A program made the position numbers and the translations under genes. Source: Microterricola gilva (GTDB lineage: Bacteria > Actinomycetota > Actinomycetes > Actinomycetales > Microbacteriaceae). From it: 64,000 bases of DNA. The notes below the pieces were generated by a model. It did not search any database. It saw only the letters and a program-made list of their open reading frames with translations, and was not told where the DNA came from. This document shows, piece after piece, positions 1 to 8,602 of this stretch; the stretch's first letter is position 1; the number at the start of each line of letters is the position of its first letter. The stretch is taken from contig NZ_SHLC01000001.1 of the NCBI RefSeq assembly GCF_004217495.1, positions 2,604,001 to 2,668,000 on the forward strand, read 5' to 3'.

Positions 1-288
1 GGCACCCTTGCCCGCCTTGACGGCGTTCTGCAGCTTGGTGACGACCGCGTCCGGGTTCTCCAGCTTGACGACGTCGAAGGTGATGTTCGGGTTGGCCTTC
101 GTGATCTCGTCAGCGAGCACCTGGGTGCTGTCGCTCCAGGTCCACCACGTGAGCGTGACGTCCTCGGTGACGGGCTTGTCCCCACCCGTGGCTGCAGCGC
201 TGCAGCCGGAGAGTGCGCCGACGAGGAGTGCACCGGCGCCGACGACGGCACCGAGTCGCGCCCACCGGCGTGTTGTGGTTGTTTCCAT
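1..288 (-). CDS. Sugar ABC transporter substrate-binding lipoprotein (N-terminal part)
   Basis: This is the first 96 codons of an extracellular solute-binding protein; the rest lies beyond the left window edge. It begins with ATG at 288. A basic N-region (RRWAR) and a hydrophobic stretch lead to a lipobox ending LSGC, so the mature protein should be a lipid-anchored receptor outside the membrane. The mature part opens with a beta-strand motif containing LTWWTW, typical of family 1 sugar-binding proteins of the MalE/UgpB type. It follows the two permease genes on the same strand, 52 bp after the MalG-type gene, so the three form one uptake operon. The ligand cannot be read from this fragment, but the divergent glycosidases suggest an oligosaccharide or glycoside. 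Confidence 0.93.
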   Translation of the reverse strand, partial: METTTTRRWARLGAVVGAGALLVGALSGCSAAATGGDKPVTEDVTLTWWTWSDSTQVLADEITKANPNITFDVVKLENPDAVVTKLQNAVKAGKGA

Positions 289-340
289 TGTGATTCCCTT
301 CGCTTGGTGTTGTTGGGGTCTTGTCGCCGGGCGAACCGGC

Positions 341-1288
341 CTACTTCACGCTCCCGGCGGTCAATCCCGACTGCCAGTAACGCTGCAGGTAGAGGAAAGC
401 GGCCGAGATCGGAATGACTGTGAGTAGCGAACCCGTGATGACGAGGTTCGGGATGGGGTCGGTGCCGACGCCGCTCGCCTGTGCCGCCCACTGGGCGAGA
501 CCGACGGGGAGCGGGTACCAGCGTTCGTCGCTCAGCATGATCAGCGGCAGGAAGTAGTTGTTCCAGGTCGCAACGACCGTGAACATCAGCACCGTGATCA
601 GCGCGGGCGCGAGCTGGCGCAGCGAGATGACGAAGAAGATGCGGATCTCCCCTGCGCCGTCGAGGCGGGCGGCCTCGAGCAGCTCATCGGGAATCGCCTC
701 CTGTGCGTAGACCCAGACCAGGTAGAGGCCGAAGGCGCTCACCATCGACGGGATGATCACCGACCACGGCGTGTTCGTGAGGCCGAGGCCGCTGAAGAGC
801 AGGAACTGTGGCACGGCGAGCACCGAGCCGGGGATCGCCAACGCTCCGAGGATGATGGCGAACACCGCCTTGCGCCCTGGGAAGTTGTACTTCGCCAGCC
901 CGTAGCCTGCCAGCGTCGCCAGCAGCGTGGCACCGCCGGCGCCGACGACCACGTAGAGCACCGTGTTGCCGAGCCAGCGCAGGAAGATGCCGTCCGCGTA
1001 GGTGAAGGTCTCGACGATGTTGTCGAAGAGTGCGAACTCCCCGCTGAACCAGAAGGCGAAGGAGTCGTAGAGCGAGTCCATCGTCTTGGTCGAGTTCACC
1101 ACGAGCCACCACAGCGGAACGAGGCAGTAGAGCATCATCGCGGTCATGAGGATGCCGAGGGTGATCGACGCACGCTTGTGCCGCGGCGTTGGCTGAGCCT
1201 TCGCGGGGCGACGGCGCGCCTGAATCTGTCCGCTGGCCAGCTTGCTCGGCGCATTGCCCGATCGGACGGCCGGTTCGATGGCGCTCAT
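341..1288 (-). CDS. Carbohydrate ABC transporter permease, MalG type
   Basis: A 315-aa inner-membrane permease of the binding-protein-dependent sugar transport family. A basic N-terminal tail of about 40 residues precedes the first membrane segment (about residues 41-64), and further hydrophobic segments follow to the C-terminus. The cytoplasmic EAA loop, which docks onto the ATPase, is visible around residues 198-217 (DELLEAARLDGAGE). The start codon overlaps the stop of the upstream permease by 4 bp (ATGA), so the two are translationally coupled and should form a heterodimer. No ATPase gene is seen in the operon; such importers commonly share a global MsiK-type ATPase encoded elsewhere, which is inference here. 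Confidence 0.95.
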   Translation of the reverse strand: MSAIEPAVRSGNAPSKLASGQIQARRRPAKAQPTPRHKRASITLGILMTAMMLYCLVPLWWLVVNSTKTMDSLYDSFAFWFSGEFALFDNIVETFTYADGIFLRWLGNTVLYVVVGAGGATLLATLAGYGLAKYNFPGRKAVFAIILGALAIPGSVLAVPQFLLFSGLGLTNTPWSVIIPSMVSAFGLYLVWVYAQEAIPDELLEAARLDGAGEIRIFFVISLRQLAPALITVLMFTVVATWNNYFLPLIMLSDERWYPLPVGLAQWAAQASGVGTDPIPNLVITGSLLTVIPISAAFLYLQRYWQSGLTAGSVK

Positions 1289-2241
1289 GCCTTCGCCTCC
1301 TTCTTTTCGCCGCCGAGCTGAACGAGGTAGGCGACCACCATGGTGATGATTCCCGAGACGATCGCGATCGCCGCGGCGTAGTTGAACTGCGAGCCGGCGA
1401 ACGACAGGTTGAACGCGTACAGGTTCGGGGTGAAGTACGAGGTGATCGAGTTCGGTGCGATGGTCTGCAGAATCGACGGCTCGTTGAATAGCTGGAAGCT
1501 GCCGATGACGGAGAAGATCGTCGCGATGATCATGGCGCCGCGGATCGACGGCAGCTTGATCGAGAAGATCGTGCGGAACGCGCCGGCACCGTCGATCTCA
1601 GCGGCCTCGTACAGTTCCTGGGGAACGGCCTTGAGGGCGGAGAAGAAGATGAGCATGTTGTAGCCGACGAACTCCCACGTGACGATGTTGCCGATCGACG
1701 CCATGATGAGGTTCTCCGCGAGCGGCGATGGCAGATCGACACCGAAGAAGCGGTTGATGTCGGCGACGAGTCCGAATTGCGAGCCGTACATATAGCCCCA
1801 GATCATCACGGCGACGACGCCGGGCACCGCGTAGGGCAGGAAGATCGAGAGCCGGTAGAACGGCACCCAGCGCAGGCGGGCACTGTCGAGGGCGAGCGCC
1901 GCGAACAGCGCGAGCCCGAGCATGATCGGCACCTGCACCAGCAGGAAGATCGTGACGCGGAGCATGGCGTCCCAGAACTTCGGGTCGACCATCGCCTTCG
2001 CGTAGTTCTCGAAGCCGACGAAGGAGTTGCCCCCGACCAGCGTCTCGCGGAACAGGCTGAGGTAGATTGCGTAGACCAGCGGCGCGAGGAAGACCACGGC
2101 GAAGAGCAGCATGAACGGGCCGACGAACCACCAGCCGGACCAGTTGAGCTTGCGACGCGTCCGGCCCTTGACCGACAGCATTGCAACAGTGGAGCCGGTA
2201 ACCGGCTTGTTTGCACGCGAGGACGGAACATCGGTGATCAT
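1285..2241 (-). CDS. Sugar ABC transporter permease, MalF type
   Basis: A 318-aa permease, first gene of the leftward transporter operon. The first membrane helix spans about residues 37-60, and the EAA loop (ELYEAAEIDGAG) lies near residues 209-220. It partners with the MalG-type permease that overlaps its stop codon. The start at 2241 (MITDVPSS) is taken because it leaves a normal cytoplasmic tail; an internal Met at residue 21 is possible. The gene is divergent from the GH13 glucosidase across 151 bp that hold a palindromic operator, so import and hydrolysis are probably controlled together. Substrate is inferred, not seen: a glucoside or mannoside oligosaccharide. Confidence 0.94.
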   Translation of the reverse strand: MITDVPSSRANKPVTGSTVAMLSVKGRTRRKLNWSGWWFVGPFMLLFAVVFLAPLVYAIYLSLFRETLVGGNSFVGFENYAKAMVDPKFWDAMLRVTIFLLVQVPIMLGLALFAALALDSARLRWVPFYRLSIFLPYAVPGVVAVMIWGYMYGSQFGLVADINRFFGVDLPSPLAENLIMASIGNIVTWEFVGYNMLIFFSALKAVPQELYEAAEIDGAGAFRTIFSIKLPSIRGAMIIATIFSVIGSFQLFNEPSILQTIAPNSITSYFTPNLYAFNLSFAGSQFNYAAAIAIVSGIITMVVAYLVQLGGEKKEAKA

Positions 2242-2308
2242 CGCTGATCCCCCGTTCCGCCTCTGGCGTTCGACAACTTCGTCATTCGCTACGTTTCCTT
2301 CTTCAGAA

Positions 2309-2357
2309 TGTTTGCGTTCCCATCGAAGTATAGGACAGAATTATGTTTGCGCAAACA
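2309..2357. promoter_or_regulatory. LacI-type operator (palindrome 2344-2357) plus imperfect upstream copy
   Basis: A perfect 14-bp palindrome, TGTTTGCGCAAACA, sits at 2344-2357, 35 bp upstream of the GH13 start. A second site at 2309-2322 keeps the left half (TGTTTGCG) but not the right. The centre with CG and flanking T/A tracts is the usual form of LacI-family operators in sugar loci. A possible -10 hexamer TATAGG lies between them at 2329-2334. The position in the divergent intergenic region suggests joint control of transporter and glycosidases. No LacI-family gene is present in this window. Confidence 0.6.
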
Positions 2358-2392
2358 GAAATTCTGCAGCTCGACGTAACGAAGGGGTCACG

Positions 2393-4048
2393 ATGTCCAC
2401 AAGCACCGAGCCGGCGGTCATCCACGGCCGCGCGGGAGCACAGAATCCGGGTGAGGAGTGGTGGCGAAGTGCCGTCATCTACCAGATCTACCCGCGCTCA
2501 TTCGCCGATCAGAACGGCGACGGCATCGGCGATCTGCCCGGCATCACCGCTCGTCTCGACGCGCTCCAGGAACTCGGCGTCGACGCGCTCTGGCTCTCCC
2601 CCTTCTATGTCTCGCCGCAGCGGGATGGCGGCTATGACGTCGCTGACTACTGCGACGTCGACCCGCTGTTCGGCACCATCGCCGACTTCGATGAGCTGCT
2701 CGCGGCGGCTCACGCTCGCGGCATGCGCCTCATCGTCGACATCGTGCCCAACCACTCCAGCGTCGAGCACCCCTGGTTCCGGGAGGCACTGGCCGCCCCG
2801 TCCGGAAGCGCTGCCCGCGCACGCTACATTTTCCGCGAAGGCCGTGGGATCGACGGCAACGAGCCGCCGAACAACTGGCAGTCGTGCTTCGGCGGACCGG
2901 CCTGGACACGACTCACCGAACCCGACGGCCGACCCGGACAGTGGTACCTGCACCTCTTCGACAGCTCGCAGCCCGACTTCGACTGGACGAAGGAGGAGGT
3001 GCGCACCGAGTTCCGTCGGATCCTCCGCTTCTGGCTCGACCGCGGAGTCGATGGCTTCCGCATTGACGTGGCCAGCAGCATGGCCAAGGCCGATGGCCTG
3101 CCAGACTTCGACCCCCTGGTCGGGGAGGACTACGCGCCGTACACGGGGCAGCCCGGTGTGCACGAGATCTTCCGTGACTGGCGCCGGCTGCTCGACGAGT
3201 ACCCCGGCGAGCGCGTTTTCGTCGCTGAGGCCTGGGTCAAACCACTCCATCGCAGGGCCGATTGGGTACGACCGGACGAGCTGCATCAGGCGTTCAACGA
3301 CCTCTTCAACGAGTGGGATGCACCGACGCTCCAGCACGCCATCGACAGCACCATCGCGGTGTTCTCCTCGGTCGGCGCACCCGCGAGCTGGGTTGCTTCC
3401 AACCACGACTCGATCCGGCAGGCGACCCAGTTCTCACTCACCGGCCCGCAGCGGCCCGGCGGAATCGGGCCGAGTTCGACGGGGGTGCCGCGCTATGACG
3501 ACTGCCTTCCGCGCGCACGGGCGCTGGCTCTCCTCACGCTGGCGCTTCCCGGTTCCGCATACATCTATCAGGGTGAGGAGCTCGGGCTGCCGGAGGTGAC
3601 CGAGCTTCCCGATGCGGCCAGACAGGATCCGACCTTCTTCCGCACGGGTGGGGAACAGTATGGACGCGACGGATGCCGCGTCCCCATTCCCTGGGAGGCG
3701 GACGCCCCCGGCTACGGCTTCGGCCCGAACGCGGCCGCCTGGCTGCCGCAGCCGCCCATCTGGGCTCGCCTCGCACGCGATCGGCAGAACCGCGATCAGG
3801 GGTCGACGCTCACCCTCTACCGGCAGGCGATCGCGCTGCGCCGCGCACAGGGGCTCGGTTCCGGAACGCTGAGCTGGCTCCCCGGACTGCCGCCAGAGGT
3901 GCTCGCCTTCCAGAATGGGGACACCCGCGTCTACATCAACATGGGCACGGACCCCGTCCTGCTCCCGGCCGGCAGCGTGCTGTTGGCCAGCTCCACCCTC
4001 CACGACAACACCCTCGCCCCCGACACCGCAGTTTGGATGCACGCATGA
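2393..4048 (+). CDS. GH13 alpha-glucosidase
   Basis: A 551-aa cytoplasmic glycoside hydrolase of family 13, expected to hydrolyse alpha-glucosidic links in imported oligosaccharides. The conserved regions are intact: region I DIVPNH (residues 116-121), the nucleophile D225 in GFRIDVASS, the acid/base E279 in VFVAEAWV, and region IV NHD (337-339). The QIYPRSF and NGDGIGDLPGI motifs near the N-terminus are typical of oligo-1,6-/alpha-1,4-glucosidases. The reading frame is open upstream to 2111, but the start chosen is ATG 2393: it has a GAAGGGG ribosome-binding site and places the operator outside the gene. The stop overlaps the next gene's start (ATGA). Confidence 0.95.
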   Translation: MSTSTEPAVIHGRAGAQNPGEEWWRSAVIYQIYPRSFADQNGDGIGDLPGITARLDALQELGVDALWLSPFYVSPQRDGGYDVADYCDVDPLFGTIADFDELLAAAHARGMRLIVDIVPNHSSVEHPWFREALAAPSGSAARARYIFREGRGIDGNEPPNNWQSCFGGPAWTRLTEPDGRPGQWYLHLFDSSQPDFDWTKEEVRTEFRRILRFWLDRGVDGFRIDVASSMAKADGLPDFDPLVGEDYAPYTGQPGVHEIFRDWRRLLDEYPGERVFVAEAWVKPLHRRADWVRPDELHQAFNDLFNEWDAPTLQHAIDSTIAVFSSVGAPASWVASNHDSIRQATQFSLTGPQRPGGIGPSSTGVPRYDDCLPRARALALLTLALPGSAYIYQGEELGLPEVTELPDAARQDPTFFRTGGEQYGRDGCRVPIPWEADAPGYGFGPNAAAWLPQPPIWARLARDRQNRDQGSTLTLYRQAIALRRAQGLGSGTLSWLPGLPPEVLAFQNGDTRVYINMGTDPVLLPAGSVLLASSTLHDNTLAPDTAVWMHA

Positions 4049-6117
4049 TCACCACCCTCCACGTCGTCTTCAAGACCCACCTCGATCTCGGCTTCACCGA
4101 CACCGCGGCCAACGTCACCGACCGATACGTGCACGAGTACCTGCCACGGGCGATCGCACTCGCCGAGGAGCTGGAACGCCGCGGCGGCCCCGCCCGCTTC
4201 CGCTGGACGACCGGCTCGTGGCTGATCCACGAGGCGCTCCGCCTCGGGAGCGCCGAGGAGCGGGCCTCACTGGAGAACGCAATCCGGGCCGGGCACGTGC
4301 AGTGGCACGCGCTGCCGATGTCAACGCACACCGAGCTCATGGATGCCGGCCTCGTCGAGCACGGCATCTCGATCGGGCGCCGGCTCGATGAGCGCTTCGG
4401 GCGGCACACGATCGCCGCGAAGATGACGGACGTCCCCGGCCACACGATCGGCCTCGTCCCGTTCCTCGATCGCGCCGGCATCGAATACCTGCACCTCGGC
4501 GTCAACGGATCCTCCGCGGTTCCTGAGGTGCCCGAGTTCTTCGTCTGGCGTGCGCCTGACGGCAGCGAGGTCGTCGTGAACTACGCCCAGAGCTACGGTG
4601 CGACCGCACACGGTGCCGCCGTCGCGCCCAGCGGCAGCGACGCCATGCACCTCGCGCACACCGGCGACAACTTCGGCCCGCCCACCGCAGACATGGTCGA
4701 GGAACTGTTCGCCGAGCTCGCCGAGGCGTACCCGGATGCCCGCATCGTGGCGTCGACGCTCGACGACTTCGCTGCGGCTGTGCTCGCCGACAAGGACAGC
4801 CTGCCCGTGCTGGATGAGGAGATCGGCGACAGCTGGATCCACGGCGTCGCCAGTGACCCGGTGCAGACCGCGCGACTGCGCGCCCTGCTGCGGCTGCGCA
4901 CCGCCTGGCTCGCCGACGGCACCCTTGTTCCGGGAACCGCCGAGTGTGACGGCTTCAGCGACGGGCTCCTGCTCGTTCCTGAACACACCTGGGGGCAGGA
5001 TCTGAAGACCTACCTGCCCGACTACGTGAACTACGAGAAGGCCGACTTCCAGCGGGCGCGCGCAGCCGACGTCATCGATCCGGCGATCAACCCGTCGGAG
5101 TTCGACGTCTACGCCTGGGCCTACAGCGAGCACCCGAGCCCGCAGGGCCTGCGCTACTCGGCCTTCGAACGGTCCTGGGCGGAGCAGCGTGCCCACCTCG
5201 ACCGTGCGCTCTCCTTCCTCTCCCCCGAGCGTGCGGCCGAGGCGCTGGCCGCGATCGCCGATACCGCTCCGGCGTGCGCCGACGAGGCCCCCACCGAGGC
5301 CGTCGCCATCGACCTGGGCGCCGAGCACAGCGCCGGCGCGCACCGCGTCCGTTTCGGCGATGACGGCTCCGTGGTGTCGCTCGTCGATGCCGCCGGAATC
5401 GAGTGGGCAGGGCCGGAGCACCGACTCGCCTCCTTCAGCTACCAGACCTTCGACGAGCGCGACGAGGCCCGCTGGATGCAGGAGTACTCCCGCGACCTGG
5501 ACGAGACCGCGATGTGGGCCGTCCCCGACTTCCGGAAGCCGGGGCTCGCCATCGCCGAGACCCTGCCTGCCACCGTCTTCACGCCGCACGTCGTGTCGGC
5601 GGAGCGGGTCGAGGATGGCGGAGACACCGTCTTCACGCTGTGGCTCGCCCTGCCCGATGCGGCGAGCGAGTCCTGGGGCGGCGCCCGCGACATCCGCCTC
5701 AGCTACCGCTTCCCCGCCGCCGGCGCCATCCAGATCACCCTCGACCTCGACGGCAAGGACGCCTCGCGGCTGCCGGAGGCGAGCTGGCTCGGCTTCCGCC
5801 CGCTGCCTGCGCCGGGCGACTGGCGGCTGAGCAAGCTCGGCAGCCAGGTCGACCCGCAGCGCGTCGTGCGGGGCGGCAACCGCACCCTGCACGCGGTGGC
5901 GGAGGTCTCCCGCAGCGGGGAGCGTTCCTTCGCGCTCCGCCCGGTCGACGCCGCGCTCGTCGCCGTCGGGCAGCCGGCGCTGTACCGCTTCGAGAACAGG
6001 GTTGCCGAGCCGGAAGACGGCATGCACGTCAACCTGCACAACAACATCTGGGGCACGAACTTCACCATGTGGCTCGACGACGCGCTGCGCTTCCGCTTCG
6101 AGCTGGAACTCGCGTGA
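4045..6117 (+). CDS. DUF5054 protein, GH38-like glycoside hydrolase fold
   Basis: A 690-aa protein translationally coupled to the GH13 gene (4-bp overlap). The N-terminal half resembles the GH38/57 deacetylase-like barrel: it opens with HVVFKTHLDLGFTDTA, and contains GHTIGLVPFLDRAGIEYLHL, both patterns of the DUF5054 family and distant alpha-mannosidases. The C-terminal half is beta-rich, ending in a segment with LHNNIWGTNFTMW. There is no signal peptide. I infer an intracellular glycosidase that removes a sugar not handled by its GH13 partner. To my knowledge no member of DUF5054 has a firmly established substrate, so the reaction is open. The GC-rich frame is continuous with no breaks. Confidence 0.88.
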   Translation: MITTLHVVFKTHLDLGFTDTAANVTDRYVHEYLPRAIALAEELERRGGPARFRWTTGSWLIHEALRLGSAEERASLENAIRAGHVQWHALPMSTHTELMDAGLVEHGISIGRRLDERFGRHTIAAKMTDVPGHTIGLVPFLDRAGIEYLHLGVNGSSAVPEVPEFFVWRAPDGSEVVVNYAQSYGATAHGAAVAPSGSDAMHLAHTGDNFGPPTADMVEELFAELAEAYPDARIVASTLDDFAAAVLADKDSLPVLDEEIGDSWIHGVASDPVQTARLRALLRLRTAWLADGTLVPGTAECDGFSDGLLLVPEHTWGQDLKTYLPDYVNYEKADFQRARAADVIDPAINPSEFDVYAWAYSEHPSPQGLRYSAFERSWAEQRAHLDRALSFLSPERAAEALAAIADTAPACADEAPTEAVAIDLGAEHSAGAHRVRFGDDGSVVSLVDAAGIEWAGPEHRLASFSYQTFDERDEARWMQEYSRDLDETAMWAVPDFRKPGLAIAETLPATVFTPHVVSAERVEDGGDTVFTLWLALPDAASESWGGARDIRLSYRFPAAGAIQITLDLDGKDASRLPEASWLGFRPLPAPGDWRLSKLGSQVDPQRVVRGGNRTLHAVAEVSRSGERSFALRPVDAALVAVGQPALYRFENRVAEPEDGMHVNLHNNIWGTNFTMWLDDALRFRFELELA

Positions 6118-6229
6118 GCCCGCTCCGTACCGAGCGGGTCGTCGTGCCTGTCTCCACCGCACCGGATGGCACACTATGACGACGACGACGACAGCAGCTG
6201 GCACGGCCGCAGGGAATGAGGACACGACA

Positions 6230-7384
6230 ATGACCGCAGCACTGGTGGAGAGCCCTCCCGTGGTGATGGCGCCCCGCGAGGACGGCTTCGAGATCGTGTG
6301 GGGGGTGAGCCGCCTCAGCCGCGGCTGGCTCGAGTGGGAGGCGCCAGACGGCGAGCGCGGCGTCGTCACGTCCGACTCCTTCGGCATGGTTCCGCAGGAC
6401 GACCGGGTGCTCCGGGTGCGCGTGGCCGGGTGGCCGGCCGGCACCGCGCGCCGTGTCCGCGCCGTGACGGAGTCGGTGCTCGACCCGCGTGAGCGACACG
6501 AGAGCGCGTGGAAGACCGTGCGCACGCTCGCCCCGGCATCCGACACCGCCCACATCGCCGTGTGGAACGACACCCACCAGAATGACGACACCCTGCGCGC
6601 GCTGGATGCCGTCACCCCCGAGGTGGACGTGCTCGTCTGGAACGGCGATCTCTGCAACGACTGGAAGGACCCGGCGTGGTTCACGACCACGATCCTCAGC
6701 CCGGCCGGTCTCGATGTGAGCGCCGACCGCCCGCTGGCGATCGTCGTGGGCAACCACGATGTGCGCGGCACCTGGGCATACCAGCTGGAGGACTTCGTCG
6801 CCTCGCCGGAGGGTCGCCCGTTCACCGCCTTCCGCGTCGGGCCGGTCGCCTGCGTGGTGCTGCACACCGGTGAGGACAAGCCGGACGCCCACCCGAGCTT
6901 CGAGGGACGCGTGGCGTTCGAACCGCTGCGGGCCGAGCAGGCGGAGTGGCTGCGCGAGGTCACCGCGCAGCCGGAGTTCCGCGACGCCCCCTACCGTGTC
7001 GTGTTCTGTCACATTCCGCTGCGCTGGATCGAGGAGGTTGAGGTCGACTACGACGACGGCGGCTACGACTGGTTCAGCCGGATGAGCCGCGACGCGTGGA
7101 ACGACGCGCTCGTCGCGTGGGGTGCCCAGATCGTCGTGTCCGGGCACACCCACGGCACCGCGTGGCTGCCGCCGACGGCCGAATTCCCCTACGGGCAGCT
7201 CATCGGCGGCGGTCCGGACACCGATGCCGCCTCAGAGGAGGCCGCGACGTGGATCGATGCGAACGCGTCATCCAAGGAGCTCGTGTTCACGATGCGCACC
7301 CTCGACGGTGCGATCGTGCACGAGGTGCGGCTGGATCCGCTCACGGATGCCGCCACTGCGCGCGAGCTGCTGACCTCCCGCTGA
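6230..7384 (+). CDS. Calcineurin-like metallophosphoesterase
   Basis: A 384-aa metallophosphoesterase. The metal-binding motifs of the calcineurin superfamily are seen in order: NDTHQND (a variant of the usual DxH), NGDLCND, VGNHD, a CHIP motif and SGHTHG near the C-terminus. The start is set at ATG 6230 because GAGGA lies 7 nt upstream; a longer start at ATG 6176 would add 18 Thr/Ala-rich residues. It is third in the glycosidase operon, 112 bp after the DUF5054 gene. Its role might be dephosphorylation of a sugar phosphate or phosphodiester released during catabolism, but the substrate cannot be read from sequence. Confidence 0.9.
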   Translation: MTAALVESPPVVMAPREDGFEIVWGVSRLSRGWLEWEAPDGERGVVTSDSFGMVPQDDRVLRVRVAGWPAGTARRVRAVTESVLDPRERHESAWKTVRTLAPASDTAHIAVWNDTHQNDDTLRALDAVTPEVDVLVWNGDLCNDWKDPAWFTTTILSPAGLDVSADRPLAIVVGNHDVRGTWAYQLEDFVASPEGRPFTAFRVGPVACVVLHTGEDKPDAHPSFEGRVAFEPLRAEQAEWLREVTAQPEFRDAPYRVVFCHIPLRWIEEVEVDYDDGGYDWFSRMSRDAWNDALVAWGAQIVVSGHTHGTAWLPPTAEFPYGQLIGGGPDTDAASEEAATWIDANASSKELVFTMRTLDGAIVHEVRLDPLTDAATARELLTSR

Positions 7385-7387
7385 GGC

Positions 7388-7421
7388 CAGCAGCTCAGCT
7401 AGCGGCTCGGACTAGCTGCTG
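7388..7421. terminator. Weak hairpin between convergent genes
   Basis: Arms CAGCAGCT (7388-7395) and AGCTGCTG (7414-7421) form an 8-bp stem with an 18-nt loop. The hairpin lies between the stop of the metallophosphoesterase and the stop of the convergent ABC permease, overlapping the latter. No T-run follows on either strand, so termination is only a guess from position. Confidence 0.3.
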
Positions 7422-8602
7422 AGGGCAGCGGTCGGCGAGGTCTTGGCCGCCCGCACCGCCGGAAGCACGCCGGCCACGGCCCCGACGGCGACGGTCACCG
7501 CCACTCCCGCCACGAGCACCTCGGGCGGGATGGCGAGCACCCAGCCGTTGGAACGGGCCGTGACCGCCGTGATCAGCCAGCCGAGCGCGGTTCCGGCGAG
7601 ACCGCCGTACGCCGCCAGCAGCATCGCCTCGAACAGGAACTGCAGCCGGATGTGCCTGCGGGTGGCGCCGAGGGACCGGCGCAGGCCGATCTCGCGGCGC
7701 CGCTCAAGCACCGAGATGACCATGGTGTTGGCCACCCCGATGCCGCCGACGAGGAGCGCGATGGACCCGACGCCGACGAGCAGCCCGGTGAAGGCCTGGT
7801 CGACGGTGTTCTTCGCTGCGAGGACGTCTGACGGCCGGCTCACCGTCACCTCGCTCGGCGACTCGGGGCTGATCGTCGGTGGCAGCAGCTTCCGTACGGC
7901 GGCGACGCGGCCCTCATCGGAGCGCTCGTAGATTCTGGTCGGGCTGCCTGCGTAGCCGAAGAGGGTCGTGGCGATCGGCTCGCCGATCAGCGCCATCGCG
8001 TCCAGTTCCGGCGCGAGCGGAGAGGAGTCGAGGATCCCGACGACCGTGAACGCCTGCCCGCCCAGCCAGACCTGACCTCCCGCTTTCTGGATGCCGAGCC
8101 GTTCGGCGCTCGTGCGACCGAGCACAGTGGTGGGAAACTGGGCCGTCGCCTCGTTCAACCAGGTTCCGCTCAGCAGCGTGGCACCTGACGCCTCGAGCAG
8201 CCCCAGATCGGCGGCGACGACGCTCAACCCGCCCGTGCGGGTCTTCTCGATCTCGGCATTGCGGAACACGGTGACGTCCTTGAGCATTGCCGTCGAGCCG
8301 ACATGCTGCACGCCGTCAATGCGCCGGATGGCGGCGAGGGAGCCGGCCGGCAGCGGCGCGTCCTCGCCGAGCAGATCGGTTCCGGCCGTGACCGTGAGCA
8401 CGTTCGTGCCGAGCGCGGAGAGCTTGCCCGCGATCAGCGCCTGGCTGGACGTCGAGATGCCGATCACGGAGATCATCGCGGCGATGCCGATTGCGATACC
8501 GAGCGACGAGAGGATGGCGCGCATCGGGCGGGCGCGCAGGCCGTGGAAGCCGAGTGCGAATAGATCGCCGGCCCGCAGACGGGAGCGGGAGCTGAGACTC
8601 AT
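7412..8602 (-). CDS. MacB-type ABC transporter permease (FtsX fold)
   Basis: A 396-aa membrane protein with one N-terminal helix (about residues 28-48, with the pattern GIAIGIAAMISVIG), a large extracytoplasmic MacB-PCD domain (about 50-270) and three C-terminal helices of the FtsX fold. ERRREIGLRRSLGATRR before the second helix is the coupling region that contacts the ATPase. It is the last gene of a leftward operon: lipoprotein, membrane-fusion adaptor, ATPase, permease. Such tripartite sets export peptides or relay mechanical force across the envelope. The start overlaps the ATPase stop by 4 bp. Confidence 0.95.
   Translation of the reverse strand: MSLSSRSRLRAGDLFALGFHGLRARPMRAILSSLGIAIGIAAMISVIGISTSSQALIAGKLSALGTNVLTVTAGTDLLGEDAPLPAGSLAAIRRIDGVQHVGSTAMLKDVTVFRNAEIEKTRTGGLSVVAADLGLLEASGATLLSGTWLNEATAQFPTTVLGRTSAERLGIQKAGGQVWLGGQAFTVVGILDSSPLAPELDAMALIGEPIATTLFGYAGSPTRIYERSDEGRVAAVRKLLPPTISPESPSEVTVSRPSDVLAAKNTVDQAFTGLLVGVGSIALLVGGIGVANTMVISVLERRREIGLRRSLGATRRHIRLQFLFEAMLLAAYGGLAGTALGWLITAVTARSNGWVLAIPPEVLVAGVAVTVAVGAVAGVLPAVRAAKTSPTAALSS

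Noticed and set aside
2111..2392. Extension of the GH13 gene upstream by 94 codons.
   Set aside because: It would cover the operator and the transporter promoter region and even the start of the divergent permease gene, and has no family similarity; ATG 2393 has a good ribosome-binding site.
4321..6963. An 880-codon open frame on the minus strand opposite the DUF5054 and phosphoesterase genes.
   Set aside because: It is antisense to two genes with clear family motifs, its product is Arg/Gly/Val-rich with no domain, and high GC alone produces such long frames.
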